From: Selenomonas sp. GACV-9
GTDB taxonomy: Bacteria; Bacillota; Negativicutes; Selenomonadales; Selenomonadaceae
Assembly (NCBI GenBank): GCA_900116485.1
Contig: FPAX01000010.1
Span: 18,824 to 82,823, forward strand
Direction: 5' to 3'
Length of the DNA stretch: 64,000 nucleotides
Made by a program: the position numbers and the translations under genes. Shown here in pieces: positions 27,109 through 34,686 of this stretch (position 1 is the stretch's first letter; each line of letters begins with the position of its first letter). The notes below the pieces were generated by a model. It was not told where the DNA came from. It worked only from the letters and a program-made list of their open reading frames with translations, and searched no databases.

Positions 27109-28164
27109 TCAGTTGCGCACGGTAATCTGGATATCCGATGCCAGGCCGCTCTCGTTGATGGCCCCCGTGATGATCTCCCCGAGGATATGCCCCCAGTCGA
27201 TGCCACCGCCCGATGGACGCCGTGGCTGCCTCGAAGGGCCTCTCCGTTCCGGCTCAGCCTGAGGATATGCCATCTCCTCAGCCCGCTGCATAGCTTGGTA
27301 CATCTCACGGTCCGTGTGGTCCGATGCATCCCAGGCCAGCTTGAGTTCCTCATAAGCATCCTGCCAACGGCGGCGGTCATAGTAAATCAGGCCGCGATAG
27401 TAATGCGACCGCCAGACTGGATAGATACTGTCGTTATGCGGCGTCCGCTGTGACTCACTGAAATTCTCCAACGCCATATCATATTCGGCCAGCTCATAAT
27501 AGGCCCGTCCACGCAGATAGTAGGCGTATGCGAGCGGACTGTCCGTCACAGACTTGTCACCTATTACCTGACTGAGCTCACTTATGGCCCGCGACTGCTC
27601 GCCGCGCTGGATCATCGCCACACAGCGGTCGAATACCTGGCCAAGGTCATACTGCGATTCGAGTTTCGTCCCGATCTTATCCTTCTCCGCCCCCTTGGCC
27701 TTCCTGTATTTTTCCAACAGCTCTTCATTCTGTTTTTTCAGCTCATCCCGCTCTTTCTGCAGCTTCTCGAGCTTGGCACGGTTATCCATCATGGCCTTGA
27801 GATCGATATTATCCGTATCTACCTCCGCCGTGATCGTCACTTTATAACGCCAGACACCATTGGTAAGATCCGGCTCAGCCTTCTCATCGGTCACCTTGAG
27901 GATTGCCCCCGATATGACCTTGACATCATCTTCACTGAGCTGCATATTCTGTGTCTTGGAGTAGCTCTCCACATAGACGCCAGCTTTCTCAGTTGCCACG
28001 CGCATGGCCTCCTGCCGGGCGGCATCCTTAGCTATCTTCGGCGAGTCATTCTCGCCCATCGTATAGGTTCCTGACGCCGTAATGACCTGTGGTGCTGCCT
28101 CGCAAGCCACCGTCCCTATGAACATCATGATTGCAGCCAGCAGGCCAGTAAGAAATCTCCCCAT
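27109..28164 (-). CDS. Exported LPP20/FlgT-N-like and TPR-repeat protein
   Basis: A 351-aa predicted envelope protein. The signal peptide GRFLTGLLAAIMMFIGTVACEAA is followed by an LPP20/FlgT-N-like region (about 25-125: SPKIAKDAARQEAMRVATEKAG), a coiled coil (about 130-165: LEKLQKERDELKKQNEEL), three TPR-like repeats (about 175-285: LAYAYYLRGRAYYELAEYDM) and a Pro/Arg/Gly-rich tail. The ATG at 28164 has AAAGGTGG upstream. It heads an operon with the MoxR and VWA genes; the LPP20 assignment is by resemblance. The Cys in VACEAA could be a lipobox, although the spacing is loose. Confidence 0.8.
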   Translation of the reverse strand: MGRFLTGLLAAIMMFIGTVACEAAPQVITASGTYTMGENDSPKIAKDAARQEAMRVATEKAGVYVESYSKTQNMQLSEDDVKVISGAILKVTDEKAEPDLTNGVWRYKVTITAEVDTDNIDLKAMMDNRAKLEKLQKERDELKKQNEELLEKYRKAKGAEKDKIGTKLESQYDLGQVFDRCVAMIQRGEQSRAISELSQVIGDKSVTDSPLAYAYYLRGRAYYELAEYDMALENFSESQRTPHNDSIYPVWRSHYYRGLIYYDRRRWQDAYEELKLAWDASDHTDREMYQAMQRAEEMAYPQAEPERRGPSRQPRRPSGGGIDWGHILGEIITGAINESGLASDIQITVRN

Positions 28165-28326
28165 ATATACCACCTTTGCCTCTTATCCTCCCACAATATC
28201 TACTATTATGTATCTTCATCATAAGAAAATCAGTTGACAATGTCATTAATCCCAATTAATATTTCGATTAAATCGCTACTAGGAGTATTTCTCCAAATCC
28301 AGCAAAAGTCCTGCCTACGCAAAAAA

Positions 28327-28348
28327 GGTCTCCGATTTCTCGGAGACC
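28327..28348 (-). terminator. Terminator of the tRNA-Thr pair
   Basis: GGTCTCCGA-TTTC-TCGGAGACC, followed leftward by six T. It is 13 bases past the second tRNA. Confidence 0.92.
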
Positions 28349-28360
28349 TCATACTCTCAA

Positions 28361-28436
28361 TGGAGCTGATTATAGGACTTGAACCTACGACCTGCTCATT
28401 ACGAATGAGCTGCTCTACCAACTGAGCTAAATCAGC
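28361..28436 (-). tRNA. tRNA-Thr (anticodon CGT), copy 2
   Basis: Complete cloverleaf including encoded CCA: acceptor GCTGATT/AATCAGC, D-arm GCTC-GAGC, anticodon stem GCTCA/TGAGC with loop TTCGTAA (CGT reads ACG), T-arm with TTCAAGT. Identical to the copy at 28446-28521. Confidence 0.97.
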
Positions 28437-28445
28437 AAAGAAAAA

Positions 28446-28521
28446 TGGAGCTGATTATAGGACTTGAACCTACGACCTGCTCATTACGAATGAGCTGCTC
28501 TACCAACTGAGCTAAATCAGC
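28446..28521 (-). tRNA. tRNA-Thr (anticodon CGT), copy 1
   Basis: Same 76-nt sequence as the neighbouring copy, with encoded CCA; the two are 9 bases apart and transcribed leftward into one terminator. Confidence 0.97.
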
Positions 28522-28601
28522 AATCTGTCAATCACTTCCGTAACTGACAGGATTAATTATAAGCGATGACAATCATCCTGTCAACACTTATTTTTTATTT
28601 C

Positions 28602-29174
28602 TTACATTCTTCTGAGACCGAACCAGCCGCACGATGCATCCCAGAATACCTGCGTCTGGAAATCTACATGGCCATAGCCATCCGTGCTTGTCACCACGAG
28701 CTGCTGATCGACGATGCGCGAGGACAGCTGATGCCAGCGATCGACGCGGAAGCCGATATTGGCTAAGCTGTTCCAGGATACATATGTCGTCCACTGGCCC
28801 ATATGCTTGCCCACGAGCCAATAGCCGCAGTTCTTGCCATTGCCGCCGCGCGTTGCGATGATCTCAAACAAGCGCTTGCCTGGATCTGCCGTCTCGATCG
28901 CCCGGACACTGAACTCCACTCCCGTATACAGGCCATCAAAGCTGTTGAACGACATGAAATCCTTGGTACCGTCGGCACTCATCAGTCGCATGACCTTGCC
29001 ATCGGCGACGAACTTGATCTTCTCGCCATCCTGATCTGTTGCCGTTACCGTCTTGTCGGCAATCGTCATGCTCTGACTGATTCCCGTGACGACCATGGCG
29101 TCGGCCTGGCCCTGGGCAAATACCATAGCGGCTGCAAAGCCAGCGGCTGCAAACAATCTGCTGATTCGATTCAT
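28602..29174 (-). CDS. Exported protein of unknown function
   Basis: A 190-aa protein with a signal peptide (NRISRLFAAAGFAAAMVFA, then QADA). I do not recognise the mature domain; it is beta-rich, with two Cys (GNGKNCGYW and WDASCGWFG) that could form a disulfide, and contains KFVADGKVMRLMSADGTKD. The ATG follows AGGAG at 10 bases. It lies alone, 80 bases upstream of the tRNA-Thr pair on the same strand and divergent from the CheB-like gene. Confidence 0.72.
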   Translation of the reverse strand: MNRISRLFAAAGFAAAMVFAQGQADAMVVTGISQSMTIADKTVTATDQDGEKIKFVADGKVMRLMSADGTKDFMSFNSFDGLYTGVEFSVRAIETADPGKRLFEIIATRGGNGKNCGYWLVGKHMGQWTTYVSWNSLANIGFRVDRWHQLSSRIVDQQLVVTSTDGYGHVDFQTQVFWDASCGWFGLRRM

Positions 29175-29286
29175 GATACATACACTCCTATCTTTGTTTC
29201 CATTCCTCTGGAAACTATTCTACCATCCAAAAATATTAATTCAACATTTATCTGCATATTCCTTCTTTCCAGCAATAAGTATGATA

Positions 29287-29295
29287 TGCTACAAT
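29287..29295 (+). promoter_or_regulatory. Extended -10 promoter of the CheB-like gene
   Basis: TGCTACAAT (extended TGn plus TACAAT) 48 bases before the ATG. I see no good -35, as is usual for extended -10 promoters. Confidence 0.45.
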
Positions 29296-29342
29296 GAAGC
29301 CAGATATTCAGGGCTGTTCTGGCCGCAAAATGGAGGCATGAC

Positions 29343-30542
29343 ATGCGGGATATTCGGCTGTTGCTCATCGAAAATTCCATATTCTTCCGGGATGCCTGTG
29401 CTGATGCCCTGCTGAAGCGGCTGCCATCCGGCAGTCTCATCGAACGGGCTGGCGATCCCATCGAGGCACAGAGCAAGCTGTCACTGTTCCGCCCTTCCAT
29501 CCTGCTCATGAATTTCGCCATGGGCGTCATCACGGTTGACGGCAATCCATTCCTGCCCCTGCTGACTAGTCAGCATCCAGGTCTGCCCATCATTACCTAT
29601 GGGCTGCTGAGCACCAGCCGCCGCACGGCTTTGGGCTGCGGCGCTATCGCCCACGTCCAGAAGCCCGGCCCCAATCAACCCCTTGACAGCTTTTTTGACG
29701 AATTAGTCCAGCTGATTACGAGCCAGACACCAACGGATAAAGTCGAACACACTGACGTTGGCCCGGGCGCTATCGTCACGCGTGAGATTTGGACAGCAAC
29801 TATGCCCAGCAAAGGCTGGCTGCCACTGTCGTCTGCAGCCCAACAGGTCCTGCACACGAAGGCTGCCCCGCAGCCTTCGCCGCCCATCGCGCCTTCTGAT
29901 ACACCACCAGTCACACCATTGCCGCCGGCATCGCCACCGCCTGTTTCACAGCCGGCAAATCTTGCCAAGGCACAGATCCAGCTGATTGCCATCGGCTCTT
30001 CCACAGGCGGTACCGAAGCTCTGTCAGCTATCCTGCCCCAGCTGCGGCCGCCACTGCCTGGCATCGTTGTCGTCCAGCATATCCCGCCGATGTTCTCCCG
30101 TCTGCTGGCGGAGCGCCTCAATACCGAGTGCGTCCTTGACGTCAAGGAAGGCGCATCTGGCGACATTGTCCGGCCCAACCATGTCTACATTGCCCCTGGC
30201 AATATGCATATGACCGTCCAGCGCCAGGGCACCCAGATGGTACTCGATTGCCATCCCGGCGAACCTGTGCACAGCTGCTGCCCTTCGGTCGATGTATTGT
30301 TCGAATCCGTTGCCAGGGAAATCGGCAGCCATGCCCTTGGCGTCATCCTTACCGGCATGGGCAAGGATGGTGCCGAAGGCCTCCTGCATATGCGTGAGCA
30401 GGGCTCACCGACCCTGGGACAGGACGAGGCCAGCTGCATCGTCTACGGCATGCCCAAGGCAGCCTATGACTGCGGCGCTGTCGAGCGGCAAGTAGCACTT
30501 GACGGCATGGCAGCTGCCATCACCTATGCCGCCCGCACCTGA
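29343..30542 (+). CDS. cheB: CheB-type chemotaxis methylesterase with degenerate receiver
   Basis: A 399-aa protein. The C-terminal methylesterase/deamidase domain (about 210-395) has all catalytic elements: GSSTGGTEAL (Ser), VVQHIPPMFS (His) and GVILTGMGKDGAEGL (Asp). The N-terminal 125 residues have receiver-like shape, but the acidic pocket reads LLLIENS and the phospho-Asp site SILLMNFAMG carries Asn, so phosphorylation control is unlikely. A Pro-rich linker (about 165-205) joins the halves. GGAGG lies six bases before the ATG. No cheA, cheR or cheW is adjacent; a chemoreceptor gene is convergent downstream. Confidence 0.92.
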   Translation: MRDIRLLLIENSIFFRDACADALLKRLPSGSLIERAGDPIEAQSKLSLFRPSILLMNFAMGVITVDGNPFLPLLTSQHPGLPIITYGLLSTSRRTALGCGAIAHVQKPGPNQPLDSFFDELVQLITSQTPTDKVEHTDVGPGAIVTREIWTATMPSKGWLPLSSAAQQVLHTKAAPQPSPPIAPSDTPPVTPLPPASPPPVSQPANLAKAQIQLIAIGSSTGGTEALSAILPQLRPPLPGIVVVQHIPPMFSRLLAERLNTECVLDVKEGASGDIVRPNHVYIAPGNMHMTVQRQGTQMVLDCHPGEPVHSCCPSVDVLFESVAREIGSHALGVILTGMGKDGAEGLLHMREQGSPTLGQDEASCIVYGMPKAAYDCGAVERQVALDGMAAAITYAART

Positions 30543-30546
30543 ATGC

Positions 30547-30588
30547 AAAAAGCAAGGCTCCAGGCACATGCCTGGAGCCTTGCTTTTT
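30547..30588. terminator. Bidirectional terminator between cheB and the chemoreceptor gene
   Basis: A 19-bp stem (AAAAAGCAAGGCTCCAGGC and complement) with loop ACAT, ending in a T-run to the right and an A-run on the left for convergent use. Confidence 0.92.
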
Positions 30589-30607
30589 TTGCCGTGCTGC
30601 ACGATCC

Positions 30608-32578
30608 TCAAAGCTTGAACTTGCCGATAGCCGACTGCATATCGGTGGCCATCTTGGCCAAAGCCTGGGATGCCGCAGCAATCTCCTCATTGGAAGCTGA
30701 CTGCTCTTCAGTCGCCGCCGAAATGCTCGACGTGCTTTCCGCCGTCTTACGGCTGATGGTATCGATGGAATCCACCGCCTCGACGATATGGCTGGCACCA
30801 TCGGTTACTGTCTGCACCGAGGCATTGATCTCTTCCATCTGCGTGTTGATGCCGTTGACCATCGACAGGATATCCGCAAACTGCGCACCGACCTCGCGGA
30901 TAGCAGTCGTACCAGATTTCACTTCGTCCGTCCCCGCCTCCATCGACTCGACAGCCTCAGCCGTATCCTTCTGGATTGACGCGATGCGCTCCTTGATCTG
31001 CTCCGCCGACTCCTGCGACTCAGCCGCCAGCTTTCTGACCTCCTCAGCCACGACAGCAAAGCCACGGCCGTGTTCACCGGCGCGTGCCGCCTCAATGGCT
31101 GCGTTGAGTGCCAGCAGGTTCGTCTGCTCGGCAATCGACGAGATTGCCTCAACGATCTGACCGATCTTCTGGCTGTTCTCGCCGAGTTTCTTGACCACCT
31201 CAGCCGACGACATGACACTGGTCTCGATATTGCCCATGCGCGCTACTGCATTCTCCATGAGCTGTGAGCCCTTCTGGGCAGCACTGGCTGTCTGGGTCGA
31301 TGTATCTGAAACAGTACGCGCCTTCTCTGCCATGGAGTTGATATCCGTAAATACCGTATCGACATTCTTCTTGGCCGCATCGATATCCTTGAGCTGCTCA
31401 GCCATGCCCTGGGACACATCGCCGACGGTCTCAGCTACATGGACCGAGGCATCAGCCGACTGCTGGGCATTGGCCGTGAGCTCCTCCGACGATGCCGCCA
31501 CCTGCTCTGAAGTCGTCGCCATCTGTGAGATCAGTTTGCGTAGATTGCCGCTCATCGTATTGAAGGCCTGGGTCAAAGCGCCAATCTCATCCGCCGACAT
31601 CACTGGCAGATCTTCCATATGCAGATTGCCATTGGCCAGCTCAGTGGCATGATTCTCAAGCCCTAAGATTGGTGTCGTGATGCGGTTCGCAAAGGTCAGG
31701 AACACGAACATCGTGAGCAGCAGCCCCACCACTGTCAGGACACCATAGATGATCTTCAGATGATTGAGCGATGCAAAGACAAAGGATTCCGGCACGGCAA
31801 TGGCCATGACCCAGCCAGTTGTCGGCACCGTCCGATAGGCAAACAGCTGCGTCGCACCATTGAGCTCGATCTCGAAATACCCCTTCTCCGTCTGCAGCAT
31901 CTCATCAAAATGCTTGCCGACACCCTCGACGTCCTTGATGTTCTTCATCGCCTCGCCAATACCGGTCGTAGCCAGGATATTGCCAGAGCGCTCCATGATG
32001 AGGCCGATACCCTCGCCATGGTATTTCATCTCCTCGGCCTGCTTGTCGAGCACGTCGAGCGCGATATCCGTGCAGGTAGCACCGATGAACTGGCCCTCAT
32101 TCTTGATTGGCGTTGCCACGGATACGACGAGCTTGCCCGTGCTGGCCGCTACATAAGCCTCGGTGAACACCGTCTTGCCCGCAGCCTTAGCCTCTTTGTA
32201 CCAAGGACGCTGTGTCGGATCCTTCTTGCCCGTCTCATCCGGCGAATAGAATACACCGAAATACCCATCCTCAAGACCGATGGACATTTCGAGGATTTCC
32301 TTGTCCGAAACGATCGTGCCCATCGTTGCCTTGGTCTTGATGCGGCTCATATCCCCCTTCATCTCGGAGGCCGTGTTGGCCGTACTCACATCAACAGCCT
32401 TCTTTTCGCGCAGCCAGCCATCCAAGGTGGCCGCATCGCGGGCTACCGTTGCCCTGAGTTCTGTCTCGACACTTGTCTTCAGGTCACTGCTGGCCATATA
32501 GTAGCCGATAAGCGACATGACAGCCATGAGAATGCCCACAACACCTGCGAGCGTCAGGAATTTCTGTTTCAACCCCAT
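30608..32578 (-). CDS. Methyl-accepting chemotaxis protein (dCache sensor)
   Basis: A 656-aa transmembrane chemoreceptor. Helix 1 ([21 protein letters not shown]), a periplasmic dCache domain (about 35-280) with [19 protein letters not shown], helix 2 ([19 protein letters not shown]), HAMP, and the signalling domain. The hairpin tip [20 protein letters not shown] is canonical. The dCache PWY motif is typical of receptors for amino acids or small organic ligands, but the ligand is unknown. No C-terminal CheR-binding pentapeptide is seen. It is monocistronic. Confidence 0.95.
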   Translation of the reverse strand: MGLKQKFLTLAGVVGILMAVMSLIGYYMASSDLKTSVETELRATVARDAATLDGWLREKKAVDVSTANTASEMKGDMSRIKTKATMGTIVSDKEILEMSIGLEDGYFGVFYSPDETGKKDPTQRPWYKEAKAAGKTVFTEAYVAASTGKLVVSVATPIKNEGQFIGATCTDIALDVLDKQAEEMKYHGEGIGLIMERSGNILATTGIGEAMKNIKDVEGVGKHFDEMLQTEKGYFEIELNGATQLFAYRTVPTTGWVMAIAVPESFVFASLNHLKIIYGVLTVVGLLLTMFVFLTFANRITTPILGLENHATELANGNLHMEDLPVMSADEIGALTQAFNTMSGNLRKLISQMATTSEQVAASSEELTANAQQSADASVHVAETVGDVSQGMAEQLKDIDAAKKNVDTVFTDINSMAEKARTVSDTSTQTASAAQKGSQLMENAVARMGNIETSVMSSAEVVKKLGENSQKIGQIVEAISSIAEQTNLLALNAAIEAARAGEHGRGFAVVAEEVRKLAAESQESAEQIKERIASIQKDTAEAVESMEAGTDEVKSGTTAIREVGAQFADILSMVNGINTQMEEINASVQTVTDGASHIVEAVDSIDTISRKTAESTSSISAATEEQSASNEEIAAASQALAKMATDMQSAIGKFKL

Positions 32579-32666
32579 GATACATACCTCTTTCCTTGCA
32601 ATTCATCTCCCTAAACATCACTATTGTTTTCTATATTCGCGCTTTCCTGCCTGAACTCCTGCCAAT

Positions 32667-32701
32667 AAAAAACTGCCATCGCTATGCGATGACAGTTTTT
32701 T
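32667..32701 (-). terminator. Terminator of the amino acid permease gene
   Basis: AAAAAACTGCCATCGC-TAT-GCGATGACAGTTTTTT with one mismatch; its right end touches the stop codon at 32701. It also suits the reverse direction. Confidence 0.85.
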
Positions 32702-34050
32702 CAGGCATCATGTTTTCTTTCGCGATAGAGGTAGCCTAGCCACAGAGCCAGCAGCCAGACCGGCAGCAGATAGACGGCCAAGGCCATATCGGGAATCTGC
32801 AGCATGAAGTACCAGACAGCAGCCAGGAACGCGATGCAGATATAATTGACCGCCGGATAAAGCGGCGATCTGAACTTCGTAACCTTACCCTGCTCACGGC
32901 AACGACGGCGGAATTTCAGATGGGTGATCGTGATCGTCATCCAGCTGATGGTCGCCGCAATCGTCGCAATCGACATCAGATACATGAAGATCTTGCCCGG
33001 GAAGAAATAGTTGAGCGCTACGCAGATCAGCGTGATGCCTGACGAGACGAAGATGCCCTTGACTGGCACGCCGCGTCCCGACAGCTGTGCGAGGAACTCC
33101 GGCGCCTCATCCTTGCTGGCCAGGCCGTAGAGCATGCGGCTGTTGCTGTAGATGGCCGAATTGTAGACCGACACCGCCGCCGTGAGGACGACGAAGTTCA
33201 GGATATGGGCTGCGGCCGGCACGCCGACATGGGAGAAAATCTGCACGAAGGGGCTGGCCTCAGCACCGACCTGATTCCACGGCCAAAGTGCCATGAGCAC
33301 TGCCATCGTACCGACATAGAAGAGCAGGATGCGCCAGATGACCTGATTGATTGCCCGCGGGATAGTCTTGTCCGGCTCCTCAGCCTCGCCAGCCGTGATG
33401 CCGATGAGCTCAATGCCGCCAAAGGAGAACATGACGACTGCTGTCGCCAGCGCCAATCCCCACCAGCCATTGGGCAGGAAACCGCCATTGACCCAGATAT
33501 TGCTGAAATTATCAGGGAAGCTCTGCGGTCCCGCAAACAGCAGATATAAGCCCAGCACGATCATCAAGACGATAGCTGAGATCTTGATCAGCGCCATCCA
33601 AAACTCGAACTCGCCGTAGAGCTTGACATTGATGAGATTGATGGCCGTGATGACCACGAGGCAGACCAGCGCCGCAATCCACTGCGGCAGGTCAGGATAC
33701 CAGAACTGCATATAGATGCCGACTGCCGTGAGCTCGGCCATCGACACCAGCACGTAGTTGAACCAATAGTTCCAGCCGGACAGGAACCCTGGAAACTTGC
33801 CCCAATACTTCGTCGCATAGTAGCTGAACGACCCCGATACTGGCTCATCAACAGCCATCTCCCCCAGCATGCGCATGATAAAGAAGATCACGATGCCGCC
33901 TAGCAGGTAGGCCAGCATGACCGCCGGCCCTGCCAGCGCTATTGTCGAAGTCGAGCCGTAGAAAAGTCCCGTGCCGATGGCGCCGCCCAGCGCTATCATC
34001 TGCAAGTGACGATTCTTGAGCCCACGTTTCATTTTCGTCGGTTCACTCAT
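32701..34050 (-). CDS. APC-superfamily amino acid permease (AAT family)
   Basis: A 449-aa, 12-helix proton-coupled amino acid importer. The start KRGLKNRHLQMIALGGAIGTGLF is the AAT (AroP/GabP/ProY/LysP) signature, followed by GPAVMLAYLLGG, GEMAVDEPVSGSFSYYA and FGGIELIGITAGEAEEP. Substrate cannot be fixed from sequence; AroP, ProY, GabP and histidine permeases share these motifs. Monocistronic with its own terminator, 124 bases upstream of the chemoreceptor's start on the same strand. Confidence 0.92.
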   Translation of the reverse strand: MSEPTKMKRGLKNRHLQMIALGGAIGTGLFYGSTSTIALAGPAVMLAYLLGGIVIFFIMRMLGEMAVDEPVSGSFSYYATKYWGKFPGFLSGWNYWFNYVLVSMAELTAVGIYMQFWYPDLPQWIAALVCLVVITAINLINVKLYGEFEFWMALIKISAIVLMIVLGLYLLFAGPQSFPDNFSNIWVNGGFLPNGWWGLALATAVVMFSFGGIELIGITAGEAEEPDKTIPRAINQVIWRILLFYVGTMAVLMALWPWNQVGAEASPFVQIFSHVGVPAAAHILNFVVLTAAVSVYNSAIYSNSRMLYGLASKDEAPEFLAQLSGRGVPVKGIFVSSGITLICVALNYFFPGKIFMYLMSIATIAATISWMTITITHLKFRRRCREQGKVTKFRSPLYPAVNYICIAFLAAVWYFMLQIPDMALAVYLLPVWLLALWLGYLYRERKHDA

Positions 34051-34133
34051 AGATTCATCTCCAATTCAAAGAATACCTGCCTATTATACCATTTCCCGCC
34101 ACTGCTTTACAACATTACACCATTAAAAACATA

Positions 34134-34167
34134 AAACAAGTCCCGCATGAAGATGCGAGACTTGTTT
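34134..34167 (-). terminator. Terminator of smpB
   Basis: AAACAAGTCCCGCAT-GAAG-ATGCGAGACTTGTTT with one internal mismatch, 12 bases past the smpB stop. Confidence 0.8.
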
Positions 34168-34179
34168 CCTGTTCTTTCC

Positions 34180-34653
34180 TCAATAGCGCTGACGGTCTTT
34201 CAAGGCGCGTTCCACATCGCGCTTGGCCGCCTTGGCCTGCAGGTCCTGACGCTTGTCGTAGTTGTGCTTGCCGCTGGCCAGCGCGAGCTCGAGCTTGGCG
34301 CGGCCATGCTTGAAGTATACCTTGAGCGGCACAAGGGTAAAGCCCTTCTCCCGCGTCTTGCTGAACAGCTTGATGATTTCCGCCTTGTGCATCAAGAGCT
34401 TGCGGGTGCGCAGCGGATCATGGTTGAAGATGTTTCCCTGCTCATACGGGCTGATATGCATATGCTCGACGAAAACTTCGCCATTCTTGATGACGGCATA
34501 GCTGTCCTTGAGGTTGGCCTTGCCGGCCCGCAAGGATTTGACCTCGGTCCCCTGCAGGGCCAGTCCTGCCTCAAAGGTCTCATGGATGAAAAAATCATGA
34601 CGTGCCTTGCGGTTTTCGCAGGCAATCTTGATGGCAATGTTTTTCTTCCCCAA
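34180..34653 (-). CDS. smpB: SsrA-binding protein SmpB
   Basis: A 157-aa tmRNA partner in trans-translation. It has the SmpB core [39 protein letters not shown], and the basic tail [20 protein letters not shown] that folds in the decoding centre. The start is TTG with GAGGTGA a few bases upstream. It ends the secG-esterase-rnr-smpB cluster, 33 bases after rnr; the tmRNA gene itself is not in the window. Confidence 0.97.
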   Translation of the reverse strand: MGKKNIAIKIACENRKARHDFFIHETFEAGLALQGTEVKSLRAGKANLKDSYAVIKNGEVFVEHMHISPYEQGNIFNHDPLRTRKLLMHKAEIIKLFSKTREKGFTLVPLKVYFKHGRAKLELALASGKHNYDKRQDLQAKAAKRDVERALKDRQRY

Positions 34654-34686
34654 TAATGTTCACCTCACTGCTTTCAGTGGGAATAG

